Of a stretch of 64,000 bases of DNA, positions 27,131-35,985 are shown piece after piece. Origin of the DNA: Acidobacteriota bacterium. GTDB lineage: Bacteria; Acidobacteriota; Terriglobia; Acidiferrales; UBA7541. The notes below the pieces were generated by a model. That model worked only from the letters and a program-made list of their open reading frames with translations, was not told the origin of the DNA and made no database searches. The translations under genes and the position numbers were made by a program. Location of the stretch: positions 1-64,000 of the forward strand of contig JABCZD010000006.1 of NCBI GenBank assembly GCA_013289855.1. The letters are read 5' to 3'. The stretch's first letter is position 1. Each line of letters begins with the position of its first letter.

Positions 27131-27541
27131 GCCGGCCGCCAGTCCGCGTGACGTGCCCGAACTGCTGCAAAAGGGCCGCACCGGCAAAAAAGTTAAGCCG
27201 ACTGCTCGTCAGTCGCAGGTAAGAAAGATTTCAATAAGCAGGACAGCATCGTCCGCCGTTTGCCCGGTAGCCCGGCAACGGACCAGCCTCGATAGCCAGA
27301 GGAATCAGCTTCCCTCACGCTTCGACCGCCGAGCCACCTCCCTAGGGGTGTGCCCGGCGCGTGTTTCGCGTCCCACGAAACATCACTATCTGGTACGGAC
27401 CCCCGACGGGCAATCGCTCGCGGCGATGCGTGCAGGAGCCGGCCTTGCCGGCGCCGCACAACAATTATCAAAAGGCGGACGCACGGCGTTCGACCTAAAG
27501 GACGGTCCCGGCGATGCCCGGACCGCACAGAAGGAGTTTTC
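27131..27541 (+). promoter_or_regulatory. Long leader region upstream of the RNase E/G gene
   Basis: About 410 bases without a convincing gene separate rodA from the ribonuclease start. GC-rich segments with short complementary runs (for example CCGGCCTTGCCGG near 27440) suggest a folded RNA. E. coli rne controls its own mRNA through a structured 5' UTR, so a similar role is an inference. I match no known riboswitch. Confidence 0.4.
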
Positions 27542-30500
27542 ATGTCAAAAGAACTGGTTATTTCCGCGGCCTCCCATGAACGGCGGGTCGCGATTATGGA
27601 AGAAGGTCAGCTAGTCGAGATTTACATCGAGCGCGAAAAAGAGTTCGCCCTCGTCGGCAGCATCTACAAAGGTAAAGTCACCCGCGTCCTTCCCGGAATG
27701 CAATCTGCGTTCGTCGAAATTGGCCTTGATGGCGACGCTTTTCTGTACGTCAGCGACGTTTTCGAAAATCTGGAAGATTACGACCACGGCCACGCGCACG
27801 ATGTTCCAGTAAGCGCGCCGCAGGCGCTCTCTCCGGCGGCTGCCACTATCGAACTGCTGCCCGGCGAAACTCTGCACGCGGCGCACGCGGACCACGAGGA
27901 AATTTCTCTTCCGCTGCACGATGAAGAACATCTTCATGATGTCGCGCCTCTGGATCATTTGGCGGACGAGCATCTCGCCGATGAGCATCTGCCTGGCGAA
28001 CACCTGGCGGGTGAGCATTTTTCAGGCGCGGGTCATCTCGATCACGAGGTCGGCTATCAGCCAGCGTCCTCTGACGCGCTGAACGCGGAACTTCATGGCG
28101 AGGTACACGACGAGGCCGGCGACGAACGTCAGCCGGAATCCAACGCCTCGGCGCCGCAGAATTTTTCGCCGCATTACAATCCCACGCAAAACTATCCTTC
28201 CAGCGGCGGACGCGATCGCGGCCCATCAAATTTTGGACGCGGCAATGACCGCGGCGGACGCGGCGGACAAAGCGCTGGAGGCTCAGATCGAGGTTCAGAT
28301 CGTGGCGGCGACCGTGGTGCAGATCGCGGCGGCGATCGTGGCCGCGGCGGACGCTGGGGCCGGCGCGGCGGGCGACGTCGCGGCGGCAGTGGCAGCGGTC
28401 CAGGAAACGGCCCGCGCAACAACGTTCCTACGCAAAATGCCGGGCCGGGCCGCAACCTTCCGCCATCGAAGTATGCTTCGCCGACGAGTGGTGGCGGCGA
28501 AACACGCGGTGGCGATCGCGGCAATGATCGCGGCTTCGAACCAGGCAATTTTGAACCGAAGGGCCGCGACCAGGGCCGCGGTGACCAGGGTCGTGGCGAC
28601 CGTGGCGGTTATCGCAGTGGTCCGTCGCGCGGTCCCGAACCGCGCCGCGAAAGCACGCGTTTCAGTTCGCCGTCCGCGCCGAACGATCCGAACGAGGAGC
28701 CGATCTTGCTTCCCGGCGAATCGCTGGCCAAGTATCGCGAAAAGCCCGCCTCCGCCGCGCCTGCCGTTGAGCGCGTCGCGCATGACGAACAACCCGAAGT
28801 GGCCGAAGTTGAAGATCTTTTGCCGAATCGCGCCATGAACGTTGCGCCTTCTCCGCTCGCGAGTTCCTCGTCCGCGGCCACACCCGGCGCAGGCACAGTT
28901 CCGCGACGCTTCTCCGGAGGGTTGCCACGCTGGCTTCTCGCCGAAGAGGGCGCCGAAGCCGCGCCAGCTTCCACTGACGAAACCGCCGCAAGCGGCGAGA
29001 CCTCTCTTTCCGCGCAAGAGGAAGAACGTGAAGAGCAGGAGTCTGCTTCCGCGAATCTTCCCGTCGCTGCGGAAAGTCTCGAAACTCGCGGCGAAGTCGA
29101 CTTGAACGAAGATCAAGTCGCCTCCCTAGCCTCCGAATTCGTCGAAGCCAAACACGAAGAGACCCAAAAACACGCCGTCGCCGATGCCGTCGCGGGTGGC
29201 GCCGACTTTGACGAAGAAGAGGACGAGGACGAAGAGGACGAGCAGGACCAGCACTCTCCGGAAAACGACGCCGAAGAAGATTCCGAAGACGAGGAAGAAG
29301 AAGAGCTGCAAGTAGCTCAAGAAGCGGTGCAAAGCAGCACCGCTTCCGAACGCTCTGAAGCCGAAGCCGACGCCGCGCACGATGAGGCCCACGCTGAAGC
29401 CGAAGAAGTCGCCGCGCTGCACGCTGAGACGGCCACTGCCGGCACGGGCGAATTTGCGCATGGCGAAACTGCCGCTTTCGTTGAAGAAGAAAGCATTCTG
29501 CTTCCCGGCGAGACTCGCGCACCGCGACCTGCCGGCGCTCCGCGTGAAGATTTCCCCCGGGACTCCGCGCGCGTTGGCGGCGGCAATCCTCGCTCGCGAT
29601 TCCAGCGTCCCTTCCGCGGCGGTGGCCGCGATCGCGGTCCACGCCGTGACGGCCGCGATTCACGCGGACCACGCGACAATCGAGGTAGCGATAATCGAAG
29701 TCACGACAATCGCGGCGGCGAAAATCGCAGCACGGATTCGCGCTCCAGCAGCCGTCCTTCCGAGCCGCGCCCGTTCGAAAATCGCGGCAGCGGCGAAGGC
29801 CGTCCGCGTTTCGATCGCGGTCGCTCCGGCGGAGGTCAGCGATTCGAACGCCGTCCTGGCGGCGGTGGTCACCATCGCGGACACGGCAGCCATTCCGGGC
29901 CGTCACGGCGTCCGCAATTAATTTCTGAAATGCTCAAGGCCGGCCAGGAAGTGGTGGTGCAAATCGCCAAGGAACCGCTCGGCAAAAAGGGCGCGCGCAT
30001 CACCAGTCACGTCGCTCTGCCGGGCCGCTTCCTCGTCTACATGCCCACCATCGACCACATTGGCGTTTCGCGCAAAATTGAAAGCGCGGAAAACCGTTCG
30101 CGGCTGCGCCGTTTGGTTGGCCAGGCGCGCGGCGCGTATCCCGGTGGATTCATCGTCCGCACCGCCGCTGGTGGCGCCACCGACGAAGAAATTCAGACCG
30201 ACATCGACTTCCTCGGCAAAACCTGGAACGAAATCAAAGCCAAGAGCGAAGAGCGCAAAGCTCCCTCGCTGCTTCACCGCGATCTAAACCTCGTTGAACG
30301 TATTTTGCGCGATTACGTCAGCGACGATTTCACCGCCATCTGGATCGACAACGAAGAGGAGTACGGCAAGGTCGTCGAGTTCGTCAGCCGCTTCCAGCCT
30401 AAACTCGTCAGCCGCGTCAAGCTGTACACCAAGGAACAGCCCATCTTCGAAGAGTTCGGCATCCAGCACGAACTCGACAAAGCCTTGCGCGCCAAGGTCT

Positions 30501-31120
30501 GGCTCAAATCCGGAGGCTACATCGTCATCAACCACACCGAAGCTTTGGTAGCCATTGACGTCAACACCGGCAAATTCGTCGGCAAAGGTTCCATCCGCCT
30601 CGAAGACACCATCGTCAAGACCAACCTCGAAGCGGTAAAAGAAATCGTGCGGCAAATCCGCCTGCGCGACCTGGGCGGCATTATCGTGGTCGATTTCATC
30701 GACATGGAAGAGCGCCGCAACCGCGAAAAAGTTTTGTCGGCCCTGCAGCAAGCCCTCGAAGAAGATAAAGCTCCATCAAAGGCTTTGTCATTCAACGAAT
30801 TCGGCTTGGTCTGCATCACCCGCAAACGTACCAAGCAAGCCCTTGAGCGCGTGCTTTGCCAGCCGTGCCCGTACTGCACCGGTAGCGGAATGGTGAAATC
30901 CATTCCCACACTGTGCTACGAAATCCAATCGGAAGCCCGCAAAATGGCCGCCGCCGATCACGAATCCCCGAACCTGACGCTGCGCGTCAATCCGGAAATC
31001 GCCAAAGCGTTAAAGACCCGCGAGTCCATGCTCATGGACGAACTCGAGCAAACCTCGCACAAACACATCATCATCCAATCCGACGCCACCCTGCATTGGG
31101 AGCAGTACGATATCTATTAG
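27542..31120 (+). CDS. RNase E/G family endoribonuclease with giant disordered insert
   Basis: The protein (1192 residues) cuts single-stranded RNA in mRNA decay and rRNA maturation. The N-terminal MSKELVISAASHERRVAIME and the S1 half VGSIYKGKVTRVLPGMQSAF match RNase G/E. The S1 domain then stops near residue 82 and resumes near 796 (MLKAGQEVVVQIAKEPLG). The catalytic part follows with IDVNTGKFVGKGS and VVDFIDM (the two Asp metal ligands) and the zinc-link CPYC. The roughly 710-residue insert is Gly/Arg/Asp-rich, then acidic, then Arg-rich again, and should be disordered. LLPGE occurs three times in it, at about residues 103, 387 and 651. The start has AAGGAG seven bases upstream. Confidence 0.95.
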   Translation: MSKELVISAASHERRVAIMEEGQLVEIYIEREKEFALVGSIYKGKVTRVLPGMQSAFVEIGLDGDAFLYVSDVFENLEDYDHGHAHDVPVSAPQALSPAAATIELLPGETLHAAHADHEEISLPLHDEEHLHDVAPLDHLADEHLADEHLPGEHLAGEHFSGAGHLDHEVGYQPASSDALNAELHGEVHDEAGDERQPESNASAPQNFSPHYNPTQNYPSSGGRDRGPSNFGRGNDRGGRGGQSAGGSDRGSDRGGDRGADRGGDRGRGGRWGRRGGRRRGGSGSGPGNGPRNNVPTQNAGPGRNLPPSKYASPTSGGGETRGGDRGNDRGFEPGNFEPKGRDQGRGDQGRGDRGGYRSGPSRGPEPRRESTRFSSPSAPNDPNEEPILLPGESLAKYREKPASAAPAVERVAHDEQPEVAEVEDLLPNRAMNVAPSPLASSSSAATPGAGTVPRRFSGGLPRWLLAEEGAEAAPASTDETAASGETSLSAQEEEREEQESASANLPVAAESLETRGEVDLNEDQVASLASEFVEAKHEETQKHAVADAVAGGADFDEEEDEDEEDEQDQHSPENDAEEDSEDEEEEELQVAQEAVQSSTASERSEAEADAAHDEAHAEAEEVAALHAETATAGTGEFAHGETAAFVEEESILLPGETRAPRPAGAPREDFPRDSARVGGGNPRSRFQRPFRGGGRDRGPRRDGRDSRGPRDNRGSDNRSHDNRGGENRSTDSRSSSRPSEPRPFENRGSGEGRPRFDRGRSGGGQRFERRPGGGGHHRGHGSHSGPSRRPQLISEMLKAGQEVVVQIAKEPLGKKGARITSHVALPGRFLVYMPTIDHIGVSRKIESAENRSRLRRLVGQARGAYPGGFIVRTAAGGATDEEIQTDIDFLGKTWNEIKAKSEERKAPSLLHRDLNLVERILRDYVSDDFTAIWIDNEEEYGKVVEFVSRFQPKLVSRVKLYTKEQPIFEEFGIQHELDKALRAKVWLKSGGYIVINHTEALVAIDVNTGKFVGKGSIRLEDTIVKTNLEAVKEIVRQIRLRDLGGIIVVDFIDMEERRNREKVLSALQQALEEDKAPSKALSFNEFGLVCITRKRTKQALERVLCQPCPYCTGSGMVKSIPTLCYEIQSEARKMAAADHESPNLTLRVNPEIAKALKTRESMLMDELEQTSHKHIIIQSDATLHWEQYDIY

Positions 31121-31143
31121 ATGAGAATTTTAAGTAAGGCGAG

Positions 31144-31180
31144 ACGCTCGGGCTTTGTGGCCCGGGCGTTTTGCTTTTTT
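31144..31180 (+). terminator. Rho-independent terminator of the mrdA-rodA-rne unit
   Basis: Stem arms 31144-31153 (ACGCTCGGGC) and 31160-31169 (GCCCGGGCGT), six-base loop, then a T-rich tract to 31180. It lies 24 bases after the ribonuclease stop. Confidence 0.88.
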
Positions 31181-31280
31181 GGCGCAGGATTTGTCTTCGC
31201 AGAAGTCTCACTGCTTGGTTAGTGGGTTTGCCCGTGAGTTTCGTACTGGGACCGGAAGACTCCCTGCAGTGAATGCGGTC

Positions 31281-31724
31281 CTACTCGGCGATTATGCGAT
31301 CAGCCCACTCAACGAGAGAAACAAAGATGGCTGGGTTACCGAACTTTGCGCTCCAGATAGCGAGATCGTTTTCCGAAACCCCACGGGCTCGGCTGCAAGC
31401 TCCTCAAGAAAACACAGGAATGTGTTTGGCGACAATTTTCTCGCGCAACTCACTGAGCGGTGGCCAACCGATAGGAATCACTGCATCGGACGTCGCCTTA
31501 CGCATCAGATACGTGGCGTCAGCAGTCAGGAATATCTGAACTTCGTGACCTGCGTCCGACAACGCGAGTGCATGTGCAAACACGAATGAGGCTCGGGTCG
31601 TGTCGTCGGTTCCCCAGGAACTCCTCATCATAATCTTCAGAACTTTTTTCGATTCCTGGGCCTTCGCCCCCAGTGCTAGAAAAGGAAGGCCGACCAACTG
31701 TGACAAGAATCTGCGCCTGGCCAT
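31281..31724 (-). CDS. Putative exported DsrE-family selenoprotein (in-frame TGA as Sec)
   Basis: A frame of 147 codons is interrupted only by TGA at 31404-31406. Up to it the product has a twin-arginine-like signal (MARRRFLSQLVGLPFLALGA) and a DsrE-type fold (VLKIMMRSSWGTDDTTRASF). After TGA the same frame gives GACSRARGVSENDL to the stop at 31281. DsrE proteins normally have C-x-x-C-x-x-A-R-G there, so reading TGA as selenocysteine gives U-G-A-C at residues 107-110, and the match continues past it. A hairpin at 31373-31392 fits a bacterial SECIS. The ATG has AGGAGA nine bases upstream. If TGA is a stop, the 106-residue product lacks the redox pair. Family members bind or transfer sulfur; a periplasmic redox or sulfur role is inferred. 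Confidence 0.8.
31373..31392 (-). promoter_or_regulatory. Candidate bacterial SECIS hairpin after the in-frame TGA
   Basis: Read on the minus strand, CCGAG/CCC pairs with GGG/UUCGG with one bulged U and a three-base loop GUG. The stem starts 11 bases after the TGA and the loop 19 bases after it, within the 16-37 base range described for bacterial SECIS elements, which need a G at the loop start. Hairpins of this size can arise by chance in GC-rich DNA. Confidence 0.6.
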
Positions 31725-31989
31725 GACTGTCTTCTCCTGTTCACTCCATCCGAACAGAGGTTTCGGAGGAGCCTACATTGACGTATTTAGTCCTGTCAAT
31801 TGGCAAGCCCCGGTTAGTCGGATAATCGGAACTGATCCGCCCCGAAGGCGGTCTAAAACCCAAAGACTTCGCAATAGGGGCCCCCGGGTGTTTTTGTCTG
31901 TCTGATCTTGTGTAAAACGACACAGACGACAGCACGTCGTTGGTAGCGACTCCTGGCAGGATCCAATCCGCCATTTCAAGGAGCTCTTA

Positions 31990-33083
31990 ATGACGCAATC
32001 CCAAGCGACCAGAAGCATCATCGACACGCACCGGCACATTTTTGGTCCAAAGCTGCGTCAGAAACTCGTTGAGAATATGGGCTTTGACAATACAAAGCCG
32101 TTGCCGCAGGTCTTTGGGGACGAGATGTTTTTCTATCGCGAGTCGGTTGACGTTGATTATTCAATGGAGATTCAGCGGCAAAGCGGGGTTACGCTTTGCG
32201 TGAACAGCTATGGCGGCGAGGTGGAGATGTTCGCCCAGCACGTCATTAAAGCAAGCACCATCGATACCCTCAAATTCCTGAACGACGAGTCTTTCGAACT
32301 TCGCGATAGATTCCCCGATGAGGTACCTGTATGGCCAACGCTCATGCTCTGGAAGAGAGTTCGCGTGATGTCATCGATCCACTAATTTCGAATAAAGAGG
32401 CCTGTTGCATCAGCATTACCACCAGCTACGGAGCCGGTGCAGATCAGATCTTTCTGGACTCACCCAAGGCCGAATGGCTATGGGAGTACGCGCAGGCCAA
32501 AGATGTTCTCGTTCATATTCATCCGCCACTGGTAGCGATAGGTGCTGCTGCAATGCAGCAGTATAGGCTTAACGAAGCCGTAGGCCGGCCATTTGATACG
32601 GCGCTGTCGGCTGCTCGCATTATCTTCAGCGGCGTCTTCGATAAATACCCAAAGCTGAAGGTTCTTTTTGTTCACATGGGCGGAGCCATCGCCCCCGTGG
32701 TTTGCAGACTCGATTGGAACTGGGAGTTGAACTATAAAGGCATCCAAAACCCACCGATCTAAAAAGTGGATAAGAATCTTTGTAAGCCTTCGGAGTATTT
32801 CAAGTCGAATATCTATGTGGATACCATGGGTCCAAGCGCGATCTGCCTCAAAGCCATGATCGAAATGTGCGGCATCGACCGCGTTCTATTTGGAACCGAT
32901 TTCGGGCCGGTTCCCATGAGCCCAAAAGTGCACATCGATCTTGTAGACGACACGATCACCGACGCTGCGGATCGCAATAAGATTTTCTCAACCAATGCGC
33001 TTGCTTTGCTCCGTTTAGACAGCAAATCACACGAAGGTCCTGCTGGAGGGATGAAGCGGAGCACGGCGCAGGGCCGCGCTTAG
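31990..33083 (+). pseudogene. Broken amidohydrolase (ACMSD/COG2159 family)
   Basis: Three pieces together give one amidohydrolase_2-type protein of about 363 residues: HRH metal motif near residue 13 (DTHRHIFGPKLRQ), VHIHPPL, VLFVHMGGAIAPVV and VLFGTDFGPVP. The frame breaks near 32331, where one missing base would join EVPV to MANAHALEESS. It then runs into TAA at 32760-32762, after NPPI; beyond it the same frame continues with KPSEYFKSNIYVDTMGPSAI. The ATG has AAGGAG upstream. Family enzymes hydrolyse or decarboxylate aromatic and cyclic acids. Either the gene is decaying or two sequence errors fall in it. Confidence 0.8.
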
Positions 33084-33131
33084 CGGGAGAAACGCCAGTT
33101 AGAATTTCCCTTCTTCACTTCCTGAGCTCGG

Positions 33132-33443
33132 CTACTCGACGTCGACCTGCAATCCTCCAACCCACCCGGCCGCCAGATTGTAAAGCGCCGCCACGATAGA
33201 CAACACCACACCACCAATCACACCATATAAAATCGGGAAAATAATGATGGAGGCAAAGCCAAATCCCGCACCAAATCCGCGTGGCCCGATGATCCCACTT
33301 CCGCCGCCCGCCAAACTCCCCAGCGAACCTGCGATCAGCGAGAGTCCCGCCACAATAAGCCCTATGAAAAACCCTAGAAATGCATACACCACCAGACCAA
33401 CTTTGAACGCCGATCCCACATCCACGCGTTTAATCACCGCCAT
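33132..33443 (-). CDS. DUF3566-like membrane protein
   Basis: From MAVIKRVDVGSAFKVG (33443) the product is 103 residues with two long hydrophobic segments separated by a Gly-rich loop (GSGIIGPRGFGAGFGF). The IKRVDVGSAFKVG start and two-helix layout resemble DUF3566 proteins. Function unknown. The frame opens at 33491 but the extra residues are basic and unlike the family. Confidence 0.75.
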   Translation of the reverse strand: MAVIKRVDVGSAFKVGLVVYAFLGFFIGLIVAGLSLIAGSLGSLAGGGSGIIGPRGFGAGFGFASIIIFPILYGVIGGVVLSIVAALYNLAAGWVGGLQVDVE

Positions 33444-33644
33444 TTTTTCTCCTTTTCTATTCCGTCTTGCGCCGGATGCTATCAGAAACACGCCGCCGCG
33501 TCATCGCGCTTCTCACCGCCTCGCGAGCACGCCAAAGCGCGAATACCTCTCCGTGAACTCTGCGCCCTCTGCGTTAAGCTTCTTCTTTCCACGCCGCACC
33601 GCCCGGGCCCGCCATCACTTTTCGCCCCATGCTATGATTTGCGC

Positions 33645-34649
33645 ATGACCGCGCGCGTCCTCGATGGCCTGAAAATCCGCGACGAAATCTTTGCCGAACT
33701 GCGCAGGCAAGCCGTTGACCTCTACCTGCAGCAACACGTCCGCGCCGGACTTGCCGCCGTCCTCGTCGGAGATGATCCCGCTTCGCAGCTCTACGTAAAA
33801 AGCAAAATCGAAGCTTGCCATCACCTCGGTCTCGCCAGTTGGATGCACACGCCTTCCGCCAGCAGCACCACCGACGATCTCCTTAAACTCGTTGACGATC
33901 TCAATCGCGACTATCGCGTGGATGGCATTCTGATCCAGCTTCCCTTACCCAAACAGGTAGACACCAAGCGCGTCCTCGAAGCCGTAGACCCCGCGAAAGA
34001 TGTGGACGGTTTTCATCCGATTAATCTAGGCAAACTCGTTAGCAATCGGCCCGGCCTGGTCGCCTGCACGCCCGCCGGCTGCATGGAAATCCTTCGCCGC
34101 AACCAAATCCCCATCGAAGGCGCCAACGCCGTGGTCCTCGGCCGCAGCGACATCGTCGGCAAGCCCATGGCCCTTCTGCTCATGCACGCCAACGCCACCG
34201 TCACCATCTGCCATTCCAAAACGCGCGATCTTCCCGACGTCGTGCGTCGCGCCGATATCGTCGTCGCCGCCATGGGCAAAGCCGGCTACGTCGCCGCCGA
34301 TTGGATCAAGCCCGGCGCCGCGGTCATCGACGTCGGCACCAACAAAGTTACCGACCCCGCCGAAGCCACTGCGTTGCTGAAGAATTTCCCGCGGCGCCTC
34401 GAAAAATTCCACGCCAAAGGCTCCGTGCTAATCGGCGACGTCCATCCCGATGCCATCAACGCCGCCGGAGCGCTCACGCCCGTCCCCGGCGGCGTCGGTC
34501 CCATGACCATCACCATGCTCATGAGCAACACGATAAAAGCCGCCAAACTGCGCCGCGGCGACTCGACGGCGCCTCCTTCGCCATCGCCCGACACCCAGAA
34601 AGACACCGCCCAGCAAAACACCACGCCCTCCGCAGCGGGCGCGCGATGA
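33645..34649 (+). CDS. folD: Bifunctional methylenetetrahydrofolate dehydrogenase/cyclohydrolase
   Basis: FolD interconverts 5,10-methylene- and 10-formyl-tetrahydrofolate in the cytoplasm. The 334-residue product has VGDDPASQLYVKSKIEACHH with the catalytic Lys, QLPLPKQVD, the PG-type signature and VVLGRSDIVGKPMALLL, and VDVG-like VIDVGTNKV. It is longer than usual (about 285-300) because of a Ser/Pro/Thr-rich tail of about 40 residues. The start is the ATG at 33645. coaE follows with a seven-base gap. Confidence 0.95.
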   Translation: MTARVLDGLKIRDEIFAELRRQAVDLYLQQHVRAGLAAVLVGDDPASQLYVKSKIEACHHLGLASWMHTPSASSTTDDLLKLVDDLNRDYRVDGILIQLPLPKQVDTKRVLEAVDPAKDVDGFHPINLGKLVSNRPGLVACTPAGCMEILRRNQIPIEGANAVVLGRSDIVGKPMALLLMHANATVTICHSKTRDLPDVVRRADIVVAAMGKAGYVAADWIKPGAAVIDVGTNKVTDPAEATALLKNFPRRLEKFHAKGSVLIGDVHPDAINAAGALTPVPGGVGPMTITMLMSNTIKAAKLRRGDSTAPPSPSPDTQKDTAQQNTTPSAAGAR

Positions 34650-34656
34650 CCACACT

Positions 34657-35256
34657 GTGCTGAAACTCGGCCTCACCGGCGGAATCGCCAGCGGTAAAAG
34701 TTCGGTAGCCGCCATGCTACGCGACCTCGGCTTCACGGTACTCGACGCCGACGCCCTCGGCCATCAGCTCATCGAACCCGGCCAGCCCGCCTATGAAGAA
34801 ATCATCAAAGAGTTCGGCGCCGCCATCGCCTGGGAGCGCGGCCGCATCGACCGCCGCAAACTCGGCGCCGTCGTTTTCTCCGACCCCGAAAAACTCGCTC
34901 GCCTCAACGCCATCGTCCACCCCCGCATCCGCGAAGCTACGCTGCAAAAGTTCGCGGCCTGGCAGCGCGACGGCAACCGCCGCGTGGTGTTCGTCGAAGC
35001 CGCCCTGCTGGTAGAAGCGGGCTTCGACAAATGGCTCGACGGCTTGATCGTCACCTGGTGCACCCCGGAACAGCAGTTACACCGCCTGCGTTCGCGCGGC
35101 CTCACGGAATCCGAAGCCCGCCGCCGCATCGATGCGCAGCTCGCGCCTGCAGAAAAACTTCGCCACGCCAAATACCAAATCGATTGCTCCACCACGCTCG
35201 AAGAAACACGCCGCCAAGTCACCGCCCTGGTCGAGACCCTCCGCCGCGCACAATAA
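34657..35256 (+). CDS. coaE: Dephospho-CoA kinase
   Basis: CoaE phosphorylates dephospho-CoA, the last step of coenzyme A synthesis. The 199-residue protein has the P-loop GGIASGKSS near its start, the LDADALGHQLIEPG motif and RLNAIVHPRIRE, all typical. The start is a GTG at 34657, seven bases after the folD stop, so translational coupling is likely. Confidence 0.95.
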   Translation: MLKLGLTGGIASGKSSVAAMLRDLGFTVLDADALGHQLIEPGQPAYEEIIKEFGAAIAWERGRIDRRKLGAVVFSDPEKLARLNAIVHPRIREATLQKFAAWQRDGNRRVVFVEAALLVEAGFDKWLDGLIVTWCTPEQQLHRLRSRGLTESEARRRIDAQLAPAEKLRHAKYQIDCSTTLEETRRQVTALVETLRRAQ

Positions 35257-35291
35257 AACTCACCGCGCGCCGTCCACGGCCTCAATGCCGT

Positions 35292-35314
35292 GGCACAGCC
35301 AATCCTGGCTGTGC
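35292..35314. repeat. Variant family B hairpin
   Basis: GGCACAGCCA and TGGCTGTGC form a hairpin of the same layout as the other family B copies but with GGC changed to GCC in both arms, a compensatory change. Confidence 0.75.
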
Positions 35315-35370
35315 TTCTTGCCCCGCCAGTTTCGCCCAAACTGACCCCGTAAGCTAAACTTGTTCCAACC

Positions 35371-35925
35371 ATGACCGTAATCGACGAAGTTCTAGTAGCC
35401 AACGAACTTTATTCCCGCACCCACGAGTTGCGTGCCCTAACACCGCGCCCAGCCCGCAAGCTGGCCGTGCTCACCTGCATGGACACGCGCCTCTCCATCC
35501 GCACCCTGGGCCTAAAAACCGGCGACGCCCACATCATCCGCAACGCCGGCGGCATCGTCACCGACGACTCCCTGCGCTCCCTGATCGTTTCCCACCACCT
35601 GCTTGGCACGGAAGAGATCATGGTCATCAACCACACCGATTGCGGCTTGATGCACACCAGCGAACAGGACCTCCGCACCCGAATCCAGAACCGCACCGGC
35701 ACCGCCGCGGTTTCTCCGTCCTTCTTCTTCGCTTTCCAAAACATCGAAGAAAACGTTCGCCACCAATTGCAAAAGCTGCACACCCATCCGTGGATTCCGA
35801 AAACGGTGGTCATCCGCGGCTTCGTCTACGACGTCACCACCGGCAAGCTGCGCGAAATCAAACACGCTTCCCGACCAGAAGATCGAGGCCCGGATCCCGA
35901 CCAGTCCCTTGACCCAGGAAAATGA
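35371..35925 (+). CDS. Beta-class carbonic anhydrase
   Basis: The 184-residue protein has the zinc ligands and dyad of beta-carbonic anhydrases: CMDTR (Cys, Asp, Arg), HHLLGTEE and HTDCGL. It hydrates CO2 to bicarbonate. The short length and sequence resemble the Rv1284-like clade. No signal peptide, so cytoplasmic. No bicarbonate transporter is next to it. Confidence 0.93.
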   Translation: MTVIDEVLVANELYSRTHELRALTPRPARKLAVLTCMDTRLSIRTLGLKTGDAHIIRNAGGIVTDDSLRSLIVSHHLLGTEEIMVINHTDCGLMHTSEQDLRTRIQNRTGTAAVSPSFFFAFQNIEENVRHQLQKLHTHPWIPKTVVIRGFVYDVTTGKLREIKHASRPEDRGPDPDQSLDPGK

Positions 35926-35985
35926 CCTGCTCAACACTTTTCCTTATAATGGATACAGCAATCCTGTGAAGGTAGGACCATCTCG

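Noticed and set aside
28095..28838. Long overlapping frames on both strands within the RNase E/G insert
   Set aside because: They follow from the GC-rich repetitive coding sequence of the disordered insert; they lack ribosome sites and family features.
32760..32762. Recoding of the TAA in the amidohydrolase
   Set aside because: TAA is not recoded as selenocysteine, and the gene also has a frameshift, so decay or error is more likely.
33540..33600. Stretch resembling a common interspersed bacterial repeat (CTCTGCGCCCTCTGCGTTAA)
   Set aside because: Only one copy is present in the window, so I cannot support it as a repeat here.
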